Origin: Caecitellus pseudoparvulus
Lineage: Eukaryota; Bigyra: Bicosoecida
Assembly: GCA_965644315.1 (NCBI GenBank)
Contig: CBFFRQ010000023.1
Coordinates: forward strand, 1 to 58,771
DNA: 58,771 nt
Reading direction: 5' to 3'
This document shows positions 46,428 to 58,414 of the stretch, in pieces. Under the pieces are notes generated by a model. The model saw only the letters and a program-made list of their open reading frames with translations. It was not told the origin of the DNA and did no database searches. Made by a program: the position numbers and the translations under genes. Every line of letters starts with the position of its first letter. The stretch's first letter is position 1.

Positions 46428-49400
46428 TCAAATCATGTGCTTCAGGTCATCAAACTTGATGGCACGCTGCCTGAATCTGTCGGGGATCCGGCGATGCCCC
46501 GTCAGAGCCAGCAACTCACGCACCACATCCTCATGGCCACCCAGACAAGCAACCTGGAAGCCAGCCTCCGGTTCGCCCTCGGGCCCGGCGTGGACATCCA
46601 CCTGCCGTGATCCGCTCAGAGCCAACAGCTCACGCACCACATCCACATGCCCATGCCGACAGGCAACCTGGAAAGCTTGCCCAGACTTGTCCCCAGACTC
46701 AGCATGTTTAGCTATCTACCATCAAGGTCGGAGGGTGTGGGAGGGGAAGTACCAGTGGTCACTCACGCAGCACCTCAACATGGTCTCCAAGAACGCCTAT
46801 GGCCACGCAATTGCATCCTCTACCTGCGTACATATGCAACATGATATTTGCACATGTTTTGCAGTGCGTGCAGTGCATATTCCAGGCGTAGGGCGCATTA
46901 ACCAGTCCGGAAATTGAAATCCACAACTTTGCGATCTCACGCACCAGGACACGCGCGCACCTTCCGGGGTGCCCCACACAAGGACCTGCAAAGGATACAT
47001 ACAATGCAATGGTGCGTGCGGGGCGGGGCGCGTGCGCTGCGTGGCAGGGCGTGCGCACACTTGTTTTCGGTGCAAAATTGTGCCCCTTCCACGCGCAAGT
47101 CCACAGGGCAGGGCTGTGCACCAACGGCAATGCGAACGCCACGCGCCTGGCCTGTGGACACAATACTGCATGCTCAGCCTACTGCCTGCTGCGCAGTGGC
47201 CAGTTCTGTGCCGTTGGCCTGTGCAGGTTTTGCTGCATAGGCGTGTTGGATGGGCGCCGTCCTCGGCAGGCCTGTTCCAAGCCACCTGCGCACCTTGGCG
47301 CACTGTCAAAGTGTTTCAGGGCATTGGTAGGGCACGTTGCAGTAGTTCCCGCCCAGGCAGGCGCAGCTTCGCTTGCCGTGGCTCAGGGAAGTGCCGCAGT
47401 GCTGAGCCTGGCGCTGGCGTAGTGCATTGCTGGCGTCTCGCTCAGCAGCTCCGTGCTTGTGTAAGCGGGAGAGCTCCAATGGCTTGTGCTACAGAGCCAT
47501 ATGCAAGTCAGTTGCCTGCCCCAGTGCCAAGGCGAAGGGATTTGTGGTGCAGGAAGTGCTGATCGGTCCAGGGCGAGGCCTTGCTTGACGGGCAGGGCAA
47601 GTGCCTGCTAGGCAGCGGTAGGCCGCCCACCTGGGGCTGCATGGTGGGCTGTAGAGTCGTGCATGTGCATGTACCTGGGCTGTATGCGTTGCAGATCGTG
47701 CAGTTGTCCGAGTTGCCGCCGCCGGTCTCGCCGCCGCGCGCGCGCTGCGCCAGCAGCAGCGCGCGGCGGCAGAGGTCGGCGGCAGTCCACTTTCTCCAGA
47801 ACGGCGGCCCAGGCGTCGTAGAACATGCATTGTGGTCCATGCTGGGCCTAGGCATGTGCAGAGGGTGTGCCTCGGCTGCTCATGCCGCCAGCAAGAGCAT
47901 CAGAGTGCCCGTGTCCGTGGCTGGCTGAAACCAACGGAGTCGGAACGAGCCACACCAAAGCCACGTGCAGCAGGTACAAACAGCTGCCTCGCCACACTGC
48001 TGCACCGTGCCATACCTGTACCCTCCTGCGTGCGCGGGCGCCTGCTGGCACCGCCGTCCTTGACCTCCACCGACTCTCCGACCCGGTCTTGCACCACATA
48101 CACACGGTCGTCGGGCTGAGCACTTGTGCCGTTGGTGCAGCATGGCACAGGACTGGGCTGCTATACCGTGTGCACAGGCACTGTTGCATGGGCCAGGCAG
48201 TGCACACGTGACAGAATGTCCGGGTGTGGGCCTGCCTACGGCGTGATGGGCGCAGCGGCTCTCCGGGCCATAGCCAAGCCAAAGTGCAGTGCATGGGCCC
48301 AGCATGATCGCTGCGGCGGTCCCAGGGCTCCATGCCTGCAGTTTGCAGTTTCCGTGCATGTCCGGTGTGCCATGTGGCGGTCGCAGCTGCTGAGGCCACA
48401 CGCGTAGGACTTGGCGCCTGTGGCCGCATCACTCGCACTGGGTGTCGCACCTTCCACAGCGCGCGACCAGGGCAGTGCCGAGGCAGGCGCGTCTCAGGCA
48501 AGACGTGCACGACGCTTCAGCACATGGGAAGGGCAGTGCATGTCGTGCAAGGGCCTGTGGTGGCCGAGGCACTGCGCGGAGGGCTGGTGTGGTGCTTGCA
48601 GTGGAAGGTTCCATTCATGTCCGCTGGCCTGGGCAGGCACATCAGCGATGTCCGTTGCCGCAGCGCCCAGTGCGGCACAGAGAGCGTGAATGCGAAGTCC
48701 CTGTGTGGAGCGCTGGCAATGCATTGCAGATGGGCGTCCACAGGTCGCCTTGGCTGGAAGTCCATGTGGGGCAGGTTGGCCGGTCGGAGGCCAAGGCCGT
48801 TGCCAGGGCAAAGTGCAGGGCATGGGGATGGTAGATAGCGTCTCGCATGCCGCAGGCATGGCCCGGAGGGCCAGAGTATTTTATTTACCTCTCGGTCACC
48901 CATCAGAGCCAGCAGCTCACGCACCACTTCCACATGACCATTGCGACAGGCGAGCCGGAAGCCAAACTCACGATCACCATCAGGCCCAGAATGTACATCC
49001 ACGGCTCGATCACCCGTCAGCGCCAGCAGCTCACGCACCACATCCACGTGGCCGTTCAGGCAGGCAAGTCGGAAGCCATACTCAGGATCACCATCAGGCC
49101 CAGCATGCACGTCCACAGCTCGGTCACCCGTCAGTGCCAAAAGCTCGCGCACAACTTCCAAGTGACCGTTCTGACACGCAAGCTGGAATCCTTCCCCAGA
49201 CCTGCCCCCTGGACCAGCATGCACGTCCACGGCTCGATCACCCGTCAGCGCCAGCAGCTCACGCACCACTTCCACATGACCATTCGCACAGGCAAGTCGG
49301 AAGCAAAACTCACGATCACCATCAGGCCCAGAATGTACATCCACGGCTCGATCACCCGTCAGCGCCAGCAGCTCACGAACCACATCCACGTGGCCGTTCA

Positions 49401-51195
49401 GACAAGCAAGCTGGAACCCTTGCTCAAACACTTCATCCGCATCTTCGCACCGCAATGCCAGCAGAACACGCACATTCTCAGCGTGGCCTTCACAACATGC
49501 GTCAATAAAGGCTGTATCAAATGAGCCAGCTTGTAAGTATCGGGCTGAGTCAGCCACATCGAAGCTGTTGCATCCACATGTTGCTCCACTCGCACCGGAG
49601 AACGGGTCGATGCTCTTGCGCACAGCGAGGCACGCCATCACATAAGCACCTATGCACCGACTTCCACCGCCTTCAACGGCCTTCAGTGCACGGGCCAACG
49701 CCTGACCACCGCCAACCTCACCACTGCCCACGAACACCTGCCCTGCGCCGCCTGCACCTGCCCCTGCGCCCCCCCCGACACCCAGCACACTCCGCACCAC
49801 GCCTGACACACCCGCACTCCCACCTCCAACACCCGCACCCTCCTGCCCACCGCCTCGCCACACACCAGCACATGCACTCAACAATACCTCGCACCCACCC
49901 CCATCCAGTGCCTCCACCAGATCACCCACACTGCCACTCCCCACACCCACCACCACAAAGCTCCCAACACCCACATCACCCACCTCCACCCCACACGCCT
50001 CCGCCACAGCACATGCCCCCAACACCCGCACAGCCACGCGCTGCTTCACATCCAGACCAACATCGCACCACGCCTCGTCGTCCAAGAACGTGCTCAGCGG
50101 CCACCCCAACTCGCACTGCACCTGCACTGCAATCGTGCTTCGCTCCCCCACTGGCTCATCAGCCCTCACTTGCGAGCAATCATGCTTCAGCGCCACCCGG
50201 TGTGGCCGCTGCGCCATCCGAGGCAGCCCCAGACCGACCCGGACGCCTTCAGCACGTTTCAGCCTCGCCACACTCCCCCTCAACACACCCACACCAACAC
50301 CCAACACCGACGCCCACTCCTCAACGTCCGCAGCGACAGTGCCAGGGTCAGGGACGATGTGACTCTCCACAATGCTCACACTTGCCGTGGCGCTGTTCTT
50401 GCACACCACGCCCTCCGCCACATCAACACCTGACACAGACACCAGCCTCCGACTCGCGATCCCATCACCACACCCCAACAGCCCCCGCAGCTCCTCCACC
50501 GCAGTCGCCGCTGACTCCAAGTGCGCCGCTGCTGCCTCGCTCGTCAGCTCGCCTGCTGCGCCACCACGCAGCCACTCCGCCTGCTGATGCATGAACGCCA
50601 GTGCATCTGCCATGGCATCATCGCCACCGCCGCCACCACCCTCCACACCGGCACCACCCACCGCTGCATCCGCAACCGGCACCTCCCGCTCACCCCACCA
50701 TCGCGTCAAGTCCGCCAGCGCACCCTCCGCACTCACCCCACGCCGCACACTGCCCCACGCACCCACAACATCACCCCACACCGCATCCCCGCTCGGCACG
50801 GCATCCACGCCCACACCAGACACCGCCTGACGCAGCACGCCCATCGCAGCGAAGCACCGGAACGACAAGTACTCCAGCGCGTCACACACCTCCCCTCGAT
50901 CAATCTGCCCTGCCAACACCCCAGCCCGCTCCAACAATGCACCTCCTGCATCACGCAGCAGCTCACCCAGCTCCGCCAGGCTCATGTCCTGGGCGTCTCC
51001 ACCTGCACCAGGTGCTTCTCCTCGACCAATGGCCGCCAGCCCTCGCAGTGCTGCGCCATGCTTCCACTCGCTCCCGGCCATGCACTTCAACTTCTCCAAG
51101 CACTTCGCCACCATCTCCACCTTCGCCCTGTCAAGCCCACCGCCCACCTCGATGTCCACCTCCCCACAGTCAACACTGCTCGATGCCTGCGCCAC
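46428..51195 (-). CDS. ankyrin-repeat protein, copy 1, interrupted by an element
   Basis: Starts at 51195 with a ~500-residue N-terminal domain nearly identical to copy 2 and of no recognised family, then about six 38-residue ankyrin repeats (VVRELLALTGDRAVDVH type). At 48880 the repeat GDREVNK is broken by a 2.17-kb insertion (46711-48879) and resumes as HAESGDKSGQAFQVACRHGH, with two VRELL units and the C terminus RRIPDRFRQRAIKFDDLKHM. Joining the two sides restores a repeat in frame. If not spliced, translation runs into the element and stops at 48517. A GTAAAT donor (exon end 48889) and in-frame acceptors ending at 46698 or 46668 could remove the element as an intron. Function is probably protein binding. 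Confidence 0.75.
46711..48879. mobile_element. 2.17-kb Helentron-like non-autonomous element inside the ankyrin gene
   Basis: Boundaries come from the restored ankyrin repeat. The left terminus is GCTATCTACCATC (46711-46723); its inverse GATGGTAGATAGC lies at 48827-48839, 40 bp inside the right end. Those last 40 bp hold two hairpins, CATGCC/GGCATG and GGCCC/GGGCC, before AGAGTAT. TTTA flanks both sides (46707-46710, 48880-48883). Inverted repeats offset at one end plus terminal hairpins are the layout of Helentron/Helitron2 elements. A cut-and-paste element with 4-bp duplication is the alternative. No Rep/helicase is encoded. A 12-bp GC hairpin (47730-47741 with 47759-47770) lies inside a minus-strand frame (MFYDAWAAVLEKVDC) that may be captured host sequence. 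Confidence 0.6.
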
Positions 51196-51553
51196 ACAAC
51201 ATGCTCAGTGCCTCGCGTGTGCCGTCGCAGTCTCACGCTCATACTTATCGCAAGTGCTTTGCCCAGCGCCAAGTGCGCTGAGACAGGCGCCACCGCACCA
51301 CCTACCATTGAACACACCGGAAAACCAGCTCACATGCGCTCCACGTGCACACTTGATCACATGCAATGCATGCAGGTCTCTGAGATACGGGCAGCGCGAG
51401 AGAACCGGGTGAGACGCACGCTGCTGCGGAAATCCCTCCAACTGCAACACCCGACGTTGCACTTTGCTGGCATCCAGCCCCATGACACGTACCTGCGCCG
51501 ACGCAACCTCAAGTCTCCACTAGCAATCGTCCACAGTAATCAATGAAGTGTGA
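49633..51553 (-). repeat. segmental duplication, left copy
   Basis: About 1.92 kb nearly identical to 56850-58771. It covers the N-terminal domain of the ankyrin gene plus its upstream 358 bp. Differences are scattered single bases and one 3-bp indel in a Gly run (GGGGGGDD against GSGGGND). Similarity falls off sharply at the ankyrin arrays. Confidence 0.9.
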
Positions 51554-51644
51554 GCATCTCTGCTCATGCTCACCAGGGTGCTGCTCCAACATCGCCCCCC
51601 TCACACCCCCCCCCTCAACACGCACAGCCTTGCATTGACCACGC
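51196..51644. other. upstream region of ankyrin copy 1 and 3' region of the next ORF
   Basis: The first 358 bp match the same interval upstream of copy 2 almost base for base, so the duplicated unit includes the promoter. The rest has no ORF support. Confidence 0.55.
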
Positions 51645-54141
51645 TCACACACCTCCCGCCCCATCCCCCTCGCGACGGCTGCGCGCAAAGTACGGAGTGC
51701 CCGCCTGCTCACCCCGCACAAGGTAGAACGCCTGCTCCTGTGCCTGCCGCGCACCCTCCGCACCCGGCAAGTACGTCACACTGGCGCTGGGCCCCGTCAC
51801 CTGCGTGATCACAGAGGCTGCACTGCCGGACGGCGCCATGCCCGCGCGCCGACCCCCCCGTGCCAGCGCCAGGGCGGCGTAGTTCCCCGGACCCCCGTGT
51901 ATCCCACCCCCCTGCCAATCAAACGTCCCACTGCCCTCACCCGCCTCCTCCGCCACACGCCGCAGCCTCGCGCTGGCGGGGCCCGCAGGCAGATCCGTCC
52001 CCTCCACTTCACTGCTGCTGGCCAGATCCGCGTGCCCGCCACCCCCCACACCGCCGTGCAGGGATGTCTCCAGTGTCCCCGCCGGCAGCTCGTACCGCTG
52101 CAAGGACGTGACGATGGACGGCGCCATGTGCCGTGCCCCCGGCGCCACCGCCGCAGACGCCTTGAACGCCTGCGAGCCATGCAGCCGTGTCTGCACAGGG
52201 GACGGCGGGGCCAGCGGCGCCGGCGTGCCATGGCGCTCAGCCGTCGCTGCCTCCACCAACCGACGCAGCTGCTGCCGTGGCAGCTTGTGCGTCGGCACGG
52301 CGTACGCACGCAGACTGGTGCCGCTGCGACTGCCGCTGCTGCGCCGGGATCGACCTGTCGTCGTGCGTTCCGGGCTGGCCCCGTCACCCTCCTCACCCGC
52401 CGCGGGGGCATGCTCAGAGGTGCCCCGTGACCCCTCCCCCACAGCCCACTCCACACGAGCTAGCGCCTCCTCCTCACCCTCCTCCACACGGTGCCGCGAC
52501 CGGGTCCCCACACCCCGCATGGCCGCCGCCGCCGCCGCCGCACCTGCCGCCGCCGAGGCTGACTTGGTCCCAATGCCGCCCGGCAACGCTGACGCACCCA
52601 GCAGCCCAGCGGCAGCGTCCTCCAGCAGATCCTCCAGTGGCGCATACCCCCCGTGGGCCCGTGCCGTGGCCTGCACGCTGGGCGGGTCGTGACGGTGGGC
52701 TGACGCCGGGCTGCCTGGCGTGATAACGCTCACGGAGGGGGGTGTGCCGGGAGGCGTGCCTGACCCCCCCTCACCCCCCTCACGACCTGACTGCGCACTC
52801 CGACGCACACTCCACTGCCGCCGCTGCAACATGTCACCAGGCGTCACACTGCCCTGCACACACCCGGGCACGGGCCCCCGCAACGTGGCACGCCCCGCCT
52901 CACCCAGGCGCCCCGTGGGACCACCCACCGCGTCCTCACGCGCAAACGCCACAGACGCCGCCAGACGCCGCAGCAGGTGTGGCTGCCCCTCCAACTCGCG
53001 CGGCACACTGCCCAGCACCACACCGTCCACCACCAGTCCACCCCCCCCACTTCCACCACCACCAGCCGCACGAAGCGCTGCACCCCGAGCAGCCAGCGCC
53101 CTCCGACGAGCAGCATGGTCGCGACGACCCCCCTTCCGACCCCCCTGCCCCCCCCCTCCCACCGGCGCCCAGTGCTCCAGAACGGGGTGCTGGTTCATGG
53201 CCGTGTCCATGGGGTCTGCGGGGGGGCGCCAGCTGTACCCCCCCCGCGCCTTCACACGTGCACCCCACTTCCGACGCGCCAGCTGCATGCCCACATGTGC
53301 GTCAGGCCGCGCCCACTTCTGCGTCGCCCACTCCTCCAGCTGGCCCTGACGACCCACCCCCTCCGCGATGCCCGTCGGGTCCAGGCGGATGTCCCCCACC
53401 TCCGCTGACGCCTCCAGCGCCTGACGCGCGTAGCTCCGCGCCATCGCCTGCCGCACACTGCGAGGCGCAGCAGACGTGCCTGCCATGGCCTGGGCCAGCA
53501 CCTCCGACAGCGGGGGCAGGGGGGGACCCCCACCGCCCGCCTCCAACAGCGGCGGCGCCCCCTCCCGCTCTCGCCCACGCTCATACCGACGCAGCATGGC
53601 CAGCATCACACCCTCCTGCTGGTCCTTGTACAGCCGCCCGTCGTACTGCCGACGCAGGTCCAGCTGGCTGATCACCTCCTCTCGCCGCAGGGTGCTCGCA
53701 CGCCGACCTGCCAGCAGGTCCTGCAGCGACGTCGCCTCACCCCCCGCTCGCGGATCGTACCCACCCGCTCCCTCGCGCCCACCCTGCCCCAACGGCACAC
53801 CACCATCGTCCCCCTCGCTGTCACTGCTGCTGCCAGACCCGCTGCCACGTCCGCGCGCAGAGCGTGTGCCCTGCCACGGACCACCCCCCGCACTGCCCCC
53901 ACCACCACCCCCAGTGTGAGCCTGCCGACCACCACTGGCGATGGCAGTGGACACGGGCGCTGCCGGCGCACGGCGCCCCCTGTCGCCGTCCTGCACGCCT
54001 GCCTCGCCAGTCCTGTGCTCACCCTCCTCAAAGTCCTCCAACATGCGTGCCGTGACATCCTCTCGCCGAGCCACATGCCGACGCAGACGACGCAGCCGGC
54101 GCTGCCGTGCCGCCACCACCGCTGGCGCTTCTACCTTTCGA
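51645..54141 (-). CDS. unknown low-complexity protein of about 830 residues
   Basis: A minus-strand frame open from about 54141 to 51645. Its start is uncertain: no ATG opens the conserved-looking beginning (VVAARQRRLRRLRRHVARRE), so an upstream exon or a downstream Met (at ARMLEDFEEG) is possible. It contains charged helical segments (SLQDLLAGRRASTLRREEVI, LYKDQQEGVMLAMLRRYERG), a Trp-rich segment KWGARVKARGGYSWRPPADP and long Ala/Gly/Ser-rich linkers. No domain is recognised. It sits between the two ankyrin copies and is not duplicated within the window. Confidence 0.55.
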
Positions 54142-54421
54142 ACCTAGTTGCATGGATTGGTCACCGTCACCGCAGTGGGTGACAGTTCCTGGGCATGGCC
54201 GCGTTGACATTTCCATGCCGCTTCTCAGCCCACAAGAGCCCCATCACCTCCAAACGTTCAGCGTGACTTAGCTGGAACGCGCTTGTACGTACGGAAACAT
54301 AGCCGTGCCCGATCCTGCATTCCCTGCCACACATGAGCTGGCACCGGCTACTTCAACGTGGCTGGCTTGAGTCAAGCCACTTCACGAGCTGTGAAAGTTG
54401 CTTCCTTGTGAGGAGAGAGCA
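54142..54421. other. intergenic; duplicated 3' flank
   Basis: From about 54297 it matches 46305-46427 (3' flank of ankyrin copy 1). The left part should hold the promoter of the preceding minus-strand gene. Confidence 0.5.
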
Positions 54422-57400
54422 TCAAATCAAATCATTCAGGCCATCAAACTTGGTCGCACGCTGTCTGATACTGTCGGGAATCCGGCGGTTTCCGCTCAGT
54501 GCCAGCAGCTCACGCACCACACCCGCATGATCTTTTATGCAGGCGGCACGGAAGCCATACTCCCGATCTACGTGCACATCCACGGCCCGATGACCAGTCA
54601 GCGCCAACAGCTCGCGCACCACCTCCACGTGCCCTTCCTGACAGGCAGTTTGGAACCCGCGCTCAGGATCACCCGGTGGCCCAGCGTGCACGTCCACCTC
54701 TCGAGCACCGCTCAGCGCCAGCAGCTCGCGCACCACCTCCACGTGACCATTCTGACATGCGACTCGGAAGCCACACTCGCGATCCGCATGCACATCCACC
54801 TCACGAGCACCGCTCAGCGCCAACAGCTCACGCACCACGTCCAAGTGACCATTCTGGCACGCAGCTTGGAAGGCACGCTCAGGATCACCCGGCGGCCCAG
54901 CATGCACGTCCACCTCACGATGCCCGCTCAGTGCCAACAGCTCGCGCACCACATCTAGATGTCCTTTCTGGCAGGCAGCGATGAAGCAACACTCCCCATC
55001 GACGTGCACGTCCACCTCGCGAGCACCGCTCAGCGCCAACAGCTCGCGCACCACATCTACGTGTCCATTGACACAGGCGAGCTGCAAGGCACGCCCAGGA
55101 TCACCCGGACGCCCGGCGTGCACGTCAACGGCCCGATGCCCGCTCAGCGCCAGCAGCTCGCGCACCATCTTCAGTTGCCCTTTCTGGCAGGCAGCACGAA
55201 AGGCGGCCTCCCGTCCAACATGCACGTCTATTGCTCGATAACCAGTCAGACCCAGAAGCTCACGCACCACCTCAATGTGCCCCTCCTGACAAGCTACTCG
55301 GAAGCCACCCTCCCGATCGACATGCACGTCTACCTCACGAGCACCAGTCAGCCCAAGCAGCTCACGCACCACACCCGCATGACCATTCGCACAGGCAAGT
55401 CGGAAGCCACACTCCCCATCGGCATGCACATCCACCTCACGATGCCCGCTCAGCGCCAACAGCTCGCGCACCACGTCCACGTGACCATTCTGACAGGCAG
55501 CTTGGAACCCACGCTCAGGATCACCCGGTGGCCCAGCATGCACATCCACCTCACGAGCACCAGTCAGCGCCAGCAGCTCACGCACCACCTCCACACGCCC
55601 ATTCTGGCAGGCGGCAACAAAGCCACCCTCCCGACGAACGTGTACGTCCACCTCTCGAGCACCAGTCAGCGCCAGCAGCTCGCGCACCACGTCCAGGTGA
55701 CCATTCTGACAGGCGGCCCGGAAGCCACACTCACGATCCGCATGCACGTCCACCTCACGAGCACCGCTCAGCGCCAACAGCTCGCGCACCACGTCCAAGT
55801 GTCCCTCCTGACAGGCACCTTGGAACCCGCGCTCAGGATCACCCGGCGGCCCAGCATGCACGTCCACCTCACGATGCCCGCTCAGTGCCAACAGCTCGCG
55901 CACCACCTCCAAGTGTCCCTTCTGGCAGGCAGCGATAAAGCCACCCTCCCGACGAATGTGTACGTCCACCTCACGAGCACCAGTCAGCGCCAGCAGCTCA
56001 CGCACCACCTCCACACGCCCATTCTGGCAGGCGGCAACAAAGCCACCCTCCCGACGAACGTGTATGTCAACCTCACGATGCCCGCTCAGCGCCAGCAGCT
56101 CGCGCACCACCTCCACGTGACCATTCTGACAGGCGGCCCGGAAGCCACACTCACGATCCGCATGCACGTCCACCGCTCGATGCCCGCTCAGCGCCAGCAG
56201 CTCGCGCACCACGTCCAGGTGACCATTCTGGCACGCAGTTTGGAAGGCACGCTCGGGATCACCCGGTGGCCCAGCATGCACATCCACCTCGCGAGCACCG
56301 CTCAGTGCCAACAGCTCACGCACCACATCTAGATGTCCTTTCTGGCAGGCAAGTCGGAAGCCACACTCGCGATCCGCATGCACGTCCACCGCTCGATGCC
56401 CGCTCAGCGCCAACAGCTCGCGAACCACGTCCAGGTGTCCCTCCTGACAGGCACCTTGGAAGGCACGCTCAGGATCACCCGGTGGCCCAGCATGCACGTC
56501 CACCTCGCGATGCCCCGTCAGCGCTAGCAACTCACGCACCACCTCTACGTGACCATGCTCACAGGCAAATCGAAAACTTGCTTCGGGCTCGTTCCCGACC
56601 CCTGCATGTACATCCACCGCATTATCACCTGTCAGCGCCAGCAGCTCACGAACCACATCCACATCACCGTCCATACACGCGATATGGAAGACGGCCGTCA
56701 TTTCTTCGTCAAACCTCACTGCTTCACCTGAGAGGCGCTGTCCTGCACCTTGCTCTTTCTGCTCCGCTGCGCGTGATTGCCTCTCCTTCAACCATGCCCC
56801 AATGGCGCGTCCCACATCCTGCAACCCCTCCACCAAAACCCCGCTATCCTCACACGCCATCACATAAGCACCCATGCACCGCCTTTCACCGCCTTCCACG
56901 GCCTCCAGCGCACGGGCCAACGCCTGACCACCGCCAACCTCACCACTGCCCACGAACACCTGCCCTGCGCCGCCTGCACCTGCCCCTGCGCCCCCCCCGA
57001 CGCCCAGCACACTCCGCACCACGCCTGACACACCCGCACTCCCACCTCCAACACCCGCACCCTCCTGCCCACCACCTCGCCACACACCGGCACACGCACT
57101 CAGCAACACCTCGCACCCACCCCCATCCAGTGCCTCCACCAGATCACCCACACTCCCGCTCCCCACACCCACCACCACAAAGCTCCCAACACCCACATCA
57201 CCCACCTCCACCCCACACGCCTCCGCCACAGCACATGCCCCCAACACCCGCACAGCCACGCGCTGCTTCACATCCAGACCAACATCGCACCACGCCTCGT
57301 CGTCCAAGAACGTGCTCAGCGGCCACCCCAACTCACACTGCACCTGCACTGCAATCGTGCTTCGCTCCCCCACCGGCTCGTCAGCCCTCACTTGAGAGCA

Positions 57401-58414
57401 ATCATGCTTCAGCGCCACCCGGTGTGGCCGCTGCGCCATCCGAGGCAGCCCCAGACCGACCCGGACGCCTTCAGCACGCTTCAGCCTCGCCACACTCCCC
57501 CTCAACACACCCACACCAACACCCAACACGGACGCCCACTCTTCAACGTCCGCAGCGACAGTGCCAGGGTCAGGGACGATGTGACTCTCCACAATGCTCA
57601 CACTTGCCGTGGCGCTGTTCTTGCACACCACGCCCTCCGCCACATCAACACCTGACACAGACACCAGCCTCCGACTCGCGATCCCATCACCACACCCCAA
57701 CAGCCCCCGCAGCTCCTCCACCGCAGTCGCCGCTGACTCCAAGTGCGCCGCTGCTGCCTCGCTCGTCAGCTCGCCTGCTGCGCCACCACGCAGCCACTCC
57801 GCCTGCTGATGCATGAACGCCAGTGCATCTGCCATGGCATCATTGCCGCCGCCACTGCCCTCCACACCGGCACCACCCACCGCTGCATCCGCAACAGGCA
57901 CCTCCCGCTCACCCCACCATCGCGTCAAGTCCGCCAGCGCACCCTCCGCACTCACCCCACGCCGCACACTGCCCCACGCACCCACAACATCACCCCACAC
58001 CGCATCCCCGCTCGGCACGGCATCCACGCCCACACCAGACACCGCCTGACGCAGCACGCCCATCGCAGCGAAGCACCGGAACGACAAGTACTCCAGCGCG
58101 TCACACACCTCCCCTCGATCAATCTGCCCTGCCAACACCCCAGCCCGCTCCAACAATGCACCTCCTGCATCACGCAGCAGCTCACCCAGCTCCGCCAGGC
58201 TCATGTCCTGGGCGTCTCCACCTGCACCAGGTGCTTCTCCTCGACCAATGGCCGCCAGCCCTCGCAGTGCTGCGCCATGCTTCCACTCGCTCCCGGCCAT
58301 GCACTTCAACTTCTCCAAGCACTTCGCCACCATCTCCACCTTCGCCCTGTCAAGCCCACCGCCCACCTCGATGTCCACCTCCCCACAGTCAACACTGCTC
58401 GATGCCTGCGCCAC
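54422..58414 (-). CDS. ankyrin-repeat protein, copy 2, 21 repeats
   Basis: A single 1330-residue frame from the ATG at 58414. Residues 1 to about 490 form an unrecognised domain with helical segments (LAELGELLRDAGGALLERAG, ALEYLSFRCFAAMGVL) and a Gly/Val-rich part. A short divergent linker (to about 560) leads to 21 ankyrin-type units each containing VRELL. Units come in two lengths: 34 residues (VDVHADRECGF form) and 38 residues (VDVHAGPPGDPERAF form), differing by four residues in the exposed loop. It ends RRIPDSIRQRATKFDGLNDL. No signal peptide or membrane segment is seen. Loop positions vary between otherwise near-identical repeats, as expected of a recognition surface. No intron is needed. 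Confidence 0.85.
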   Translation of the reverse strand: MAQASSSVDCGEVDIEVGGGLDRAKVEMVAKCLEKLKCMAGSEWKHGAALRGLAAIGRGEAPGAGGDAQDMSLAELGELLRDAGGALLERAGVLAGQIDRGEVCDALEYLSFRCFAAMGVLRQAVSGVGVDAVPSGDAVWGDVVGAWGSVRRGVSAEGALADLTRWWGEREVPVADAAVGGAGVEGSGGGNDAMADALAFMHQQAEWLRGGAAGELTSEAAAAHLESAATAVEELRGLLGCGDGIASRRLVSVSGVDVAEGVVCKNSATASVSIVESHIVPDPGTVAADVEEWASVLGVGVGVLRGSVARLKRAEGVRVGLGLPRMAQRPHRVALKHDCSQVRADEPVGERSTIAVQVQCELGWPLSTFLDDEAWCDVGLDVKQRVAVRVLGACAVAEACGVEVGDVGVGSFVVVGVGSGSVGDLVEALDGGGCEVLLSACAGVWRGGGQEGAGVGGGSAGVSGVVRSVLGVGGGAGAGAGGAGQVFVGSGEVGGGQALARALEAVEGGERRCMGAYVMACEDSGVLVEGLQDVGRAIGAWLKERQSRAAEQKEQGAGQRLSGEAVRFDEEMTAVFHIACMDGDVDVVRELLALTGDNAVDVHAGVGNEPEASFRFACEHGHVEVVRELLALTGHREVDVHAGPPGDPERAFQGACQEGHLDVVRELLALSGHRAVDVHADRECGFRLACQKGHLDVVRELLALSGAREVDVHAGPPGDPERAFQTACQNGHLDVVRELLALSGHRAVDVHADRECGFRAACQNGHVEVVRELLALSGHREVDIHVRREGGFVAACQNGRVEVVRELLALTGAREVDVHIRREGGFIAACQKGHLEVVRELLALSGHREVDVHAGPPGDPERGFQGACQEGHLDVVRELLALSGAREVDVHADRECGFRAACQNGHLDVVRELLALTGAREVDVHVRREGGFVAACQNGRVEVVRELLALTGAREVDVHAGPPGDPERGFQAACQNGHVDVVRELLALSGHREVDVHADGECGFRLACANGHAGVVRELLGLTGAREVDVHVDREGGFRVACQEGHIEVVRELLGLTGYRAIDVHVGREAAFRAACQKGQLKMVRELLALSGHRAVDVHAGRPGDPGRALQLACVNGHVDVVRELLALSGAREVDVHVDGECCFIAACQKGHLDVVRELLALSGHREVDVHAGPPGDPERAFQAACQNGHLDVVRELLALSGAREVDVHADRECGFRVACQNGHVEVVRELLALSGAREVDVHAGPPGDPERGFQTACQEGHVEVVRELLALTGHRAVDVHVDREYGFRAACIKDHAGVVRELLALSGNRRIPDSIRQRATKFDGLNDLI

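Noticed and set aside
54490-56700. Regular DNA repeats resembling a CRISPR array
   Set aside because: Periods of 102 and 114 bp match codons of ankyrin repeats, there are no short unique spacers, and the DNA is eukaryotic coding sequence.
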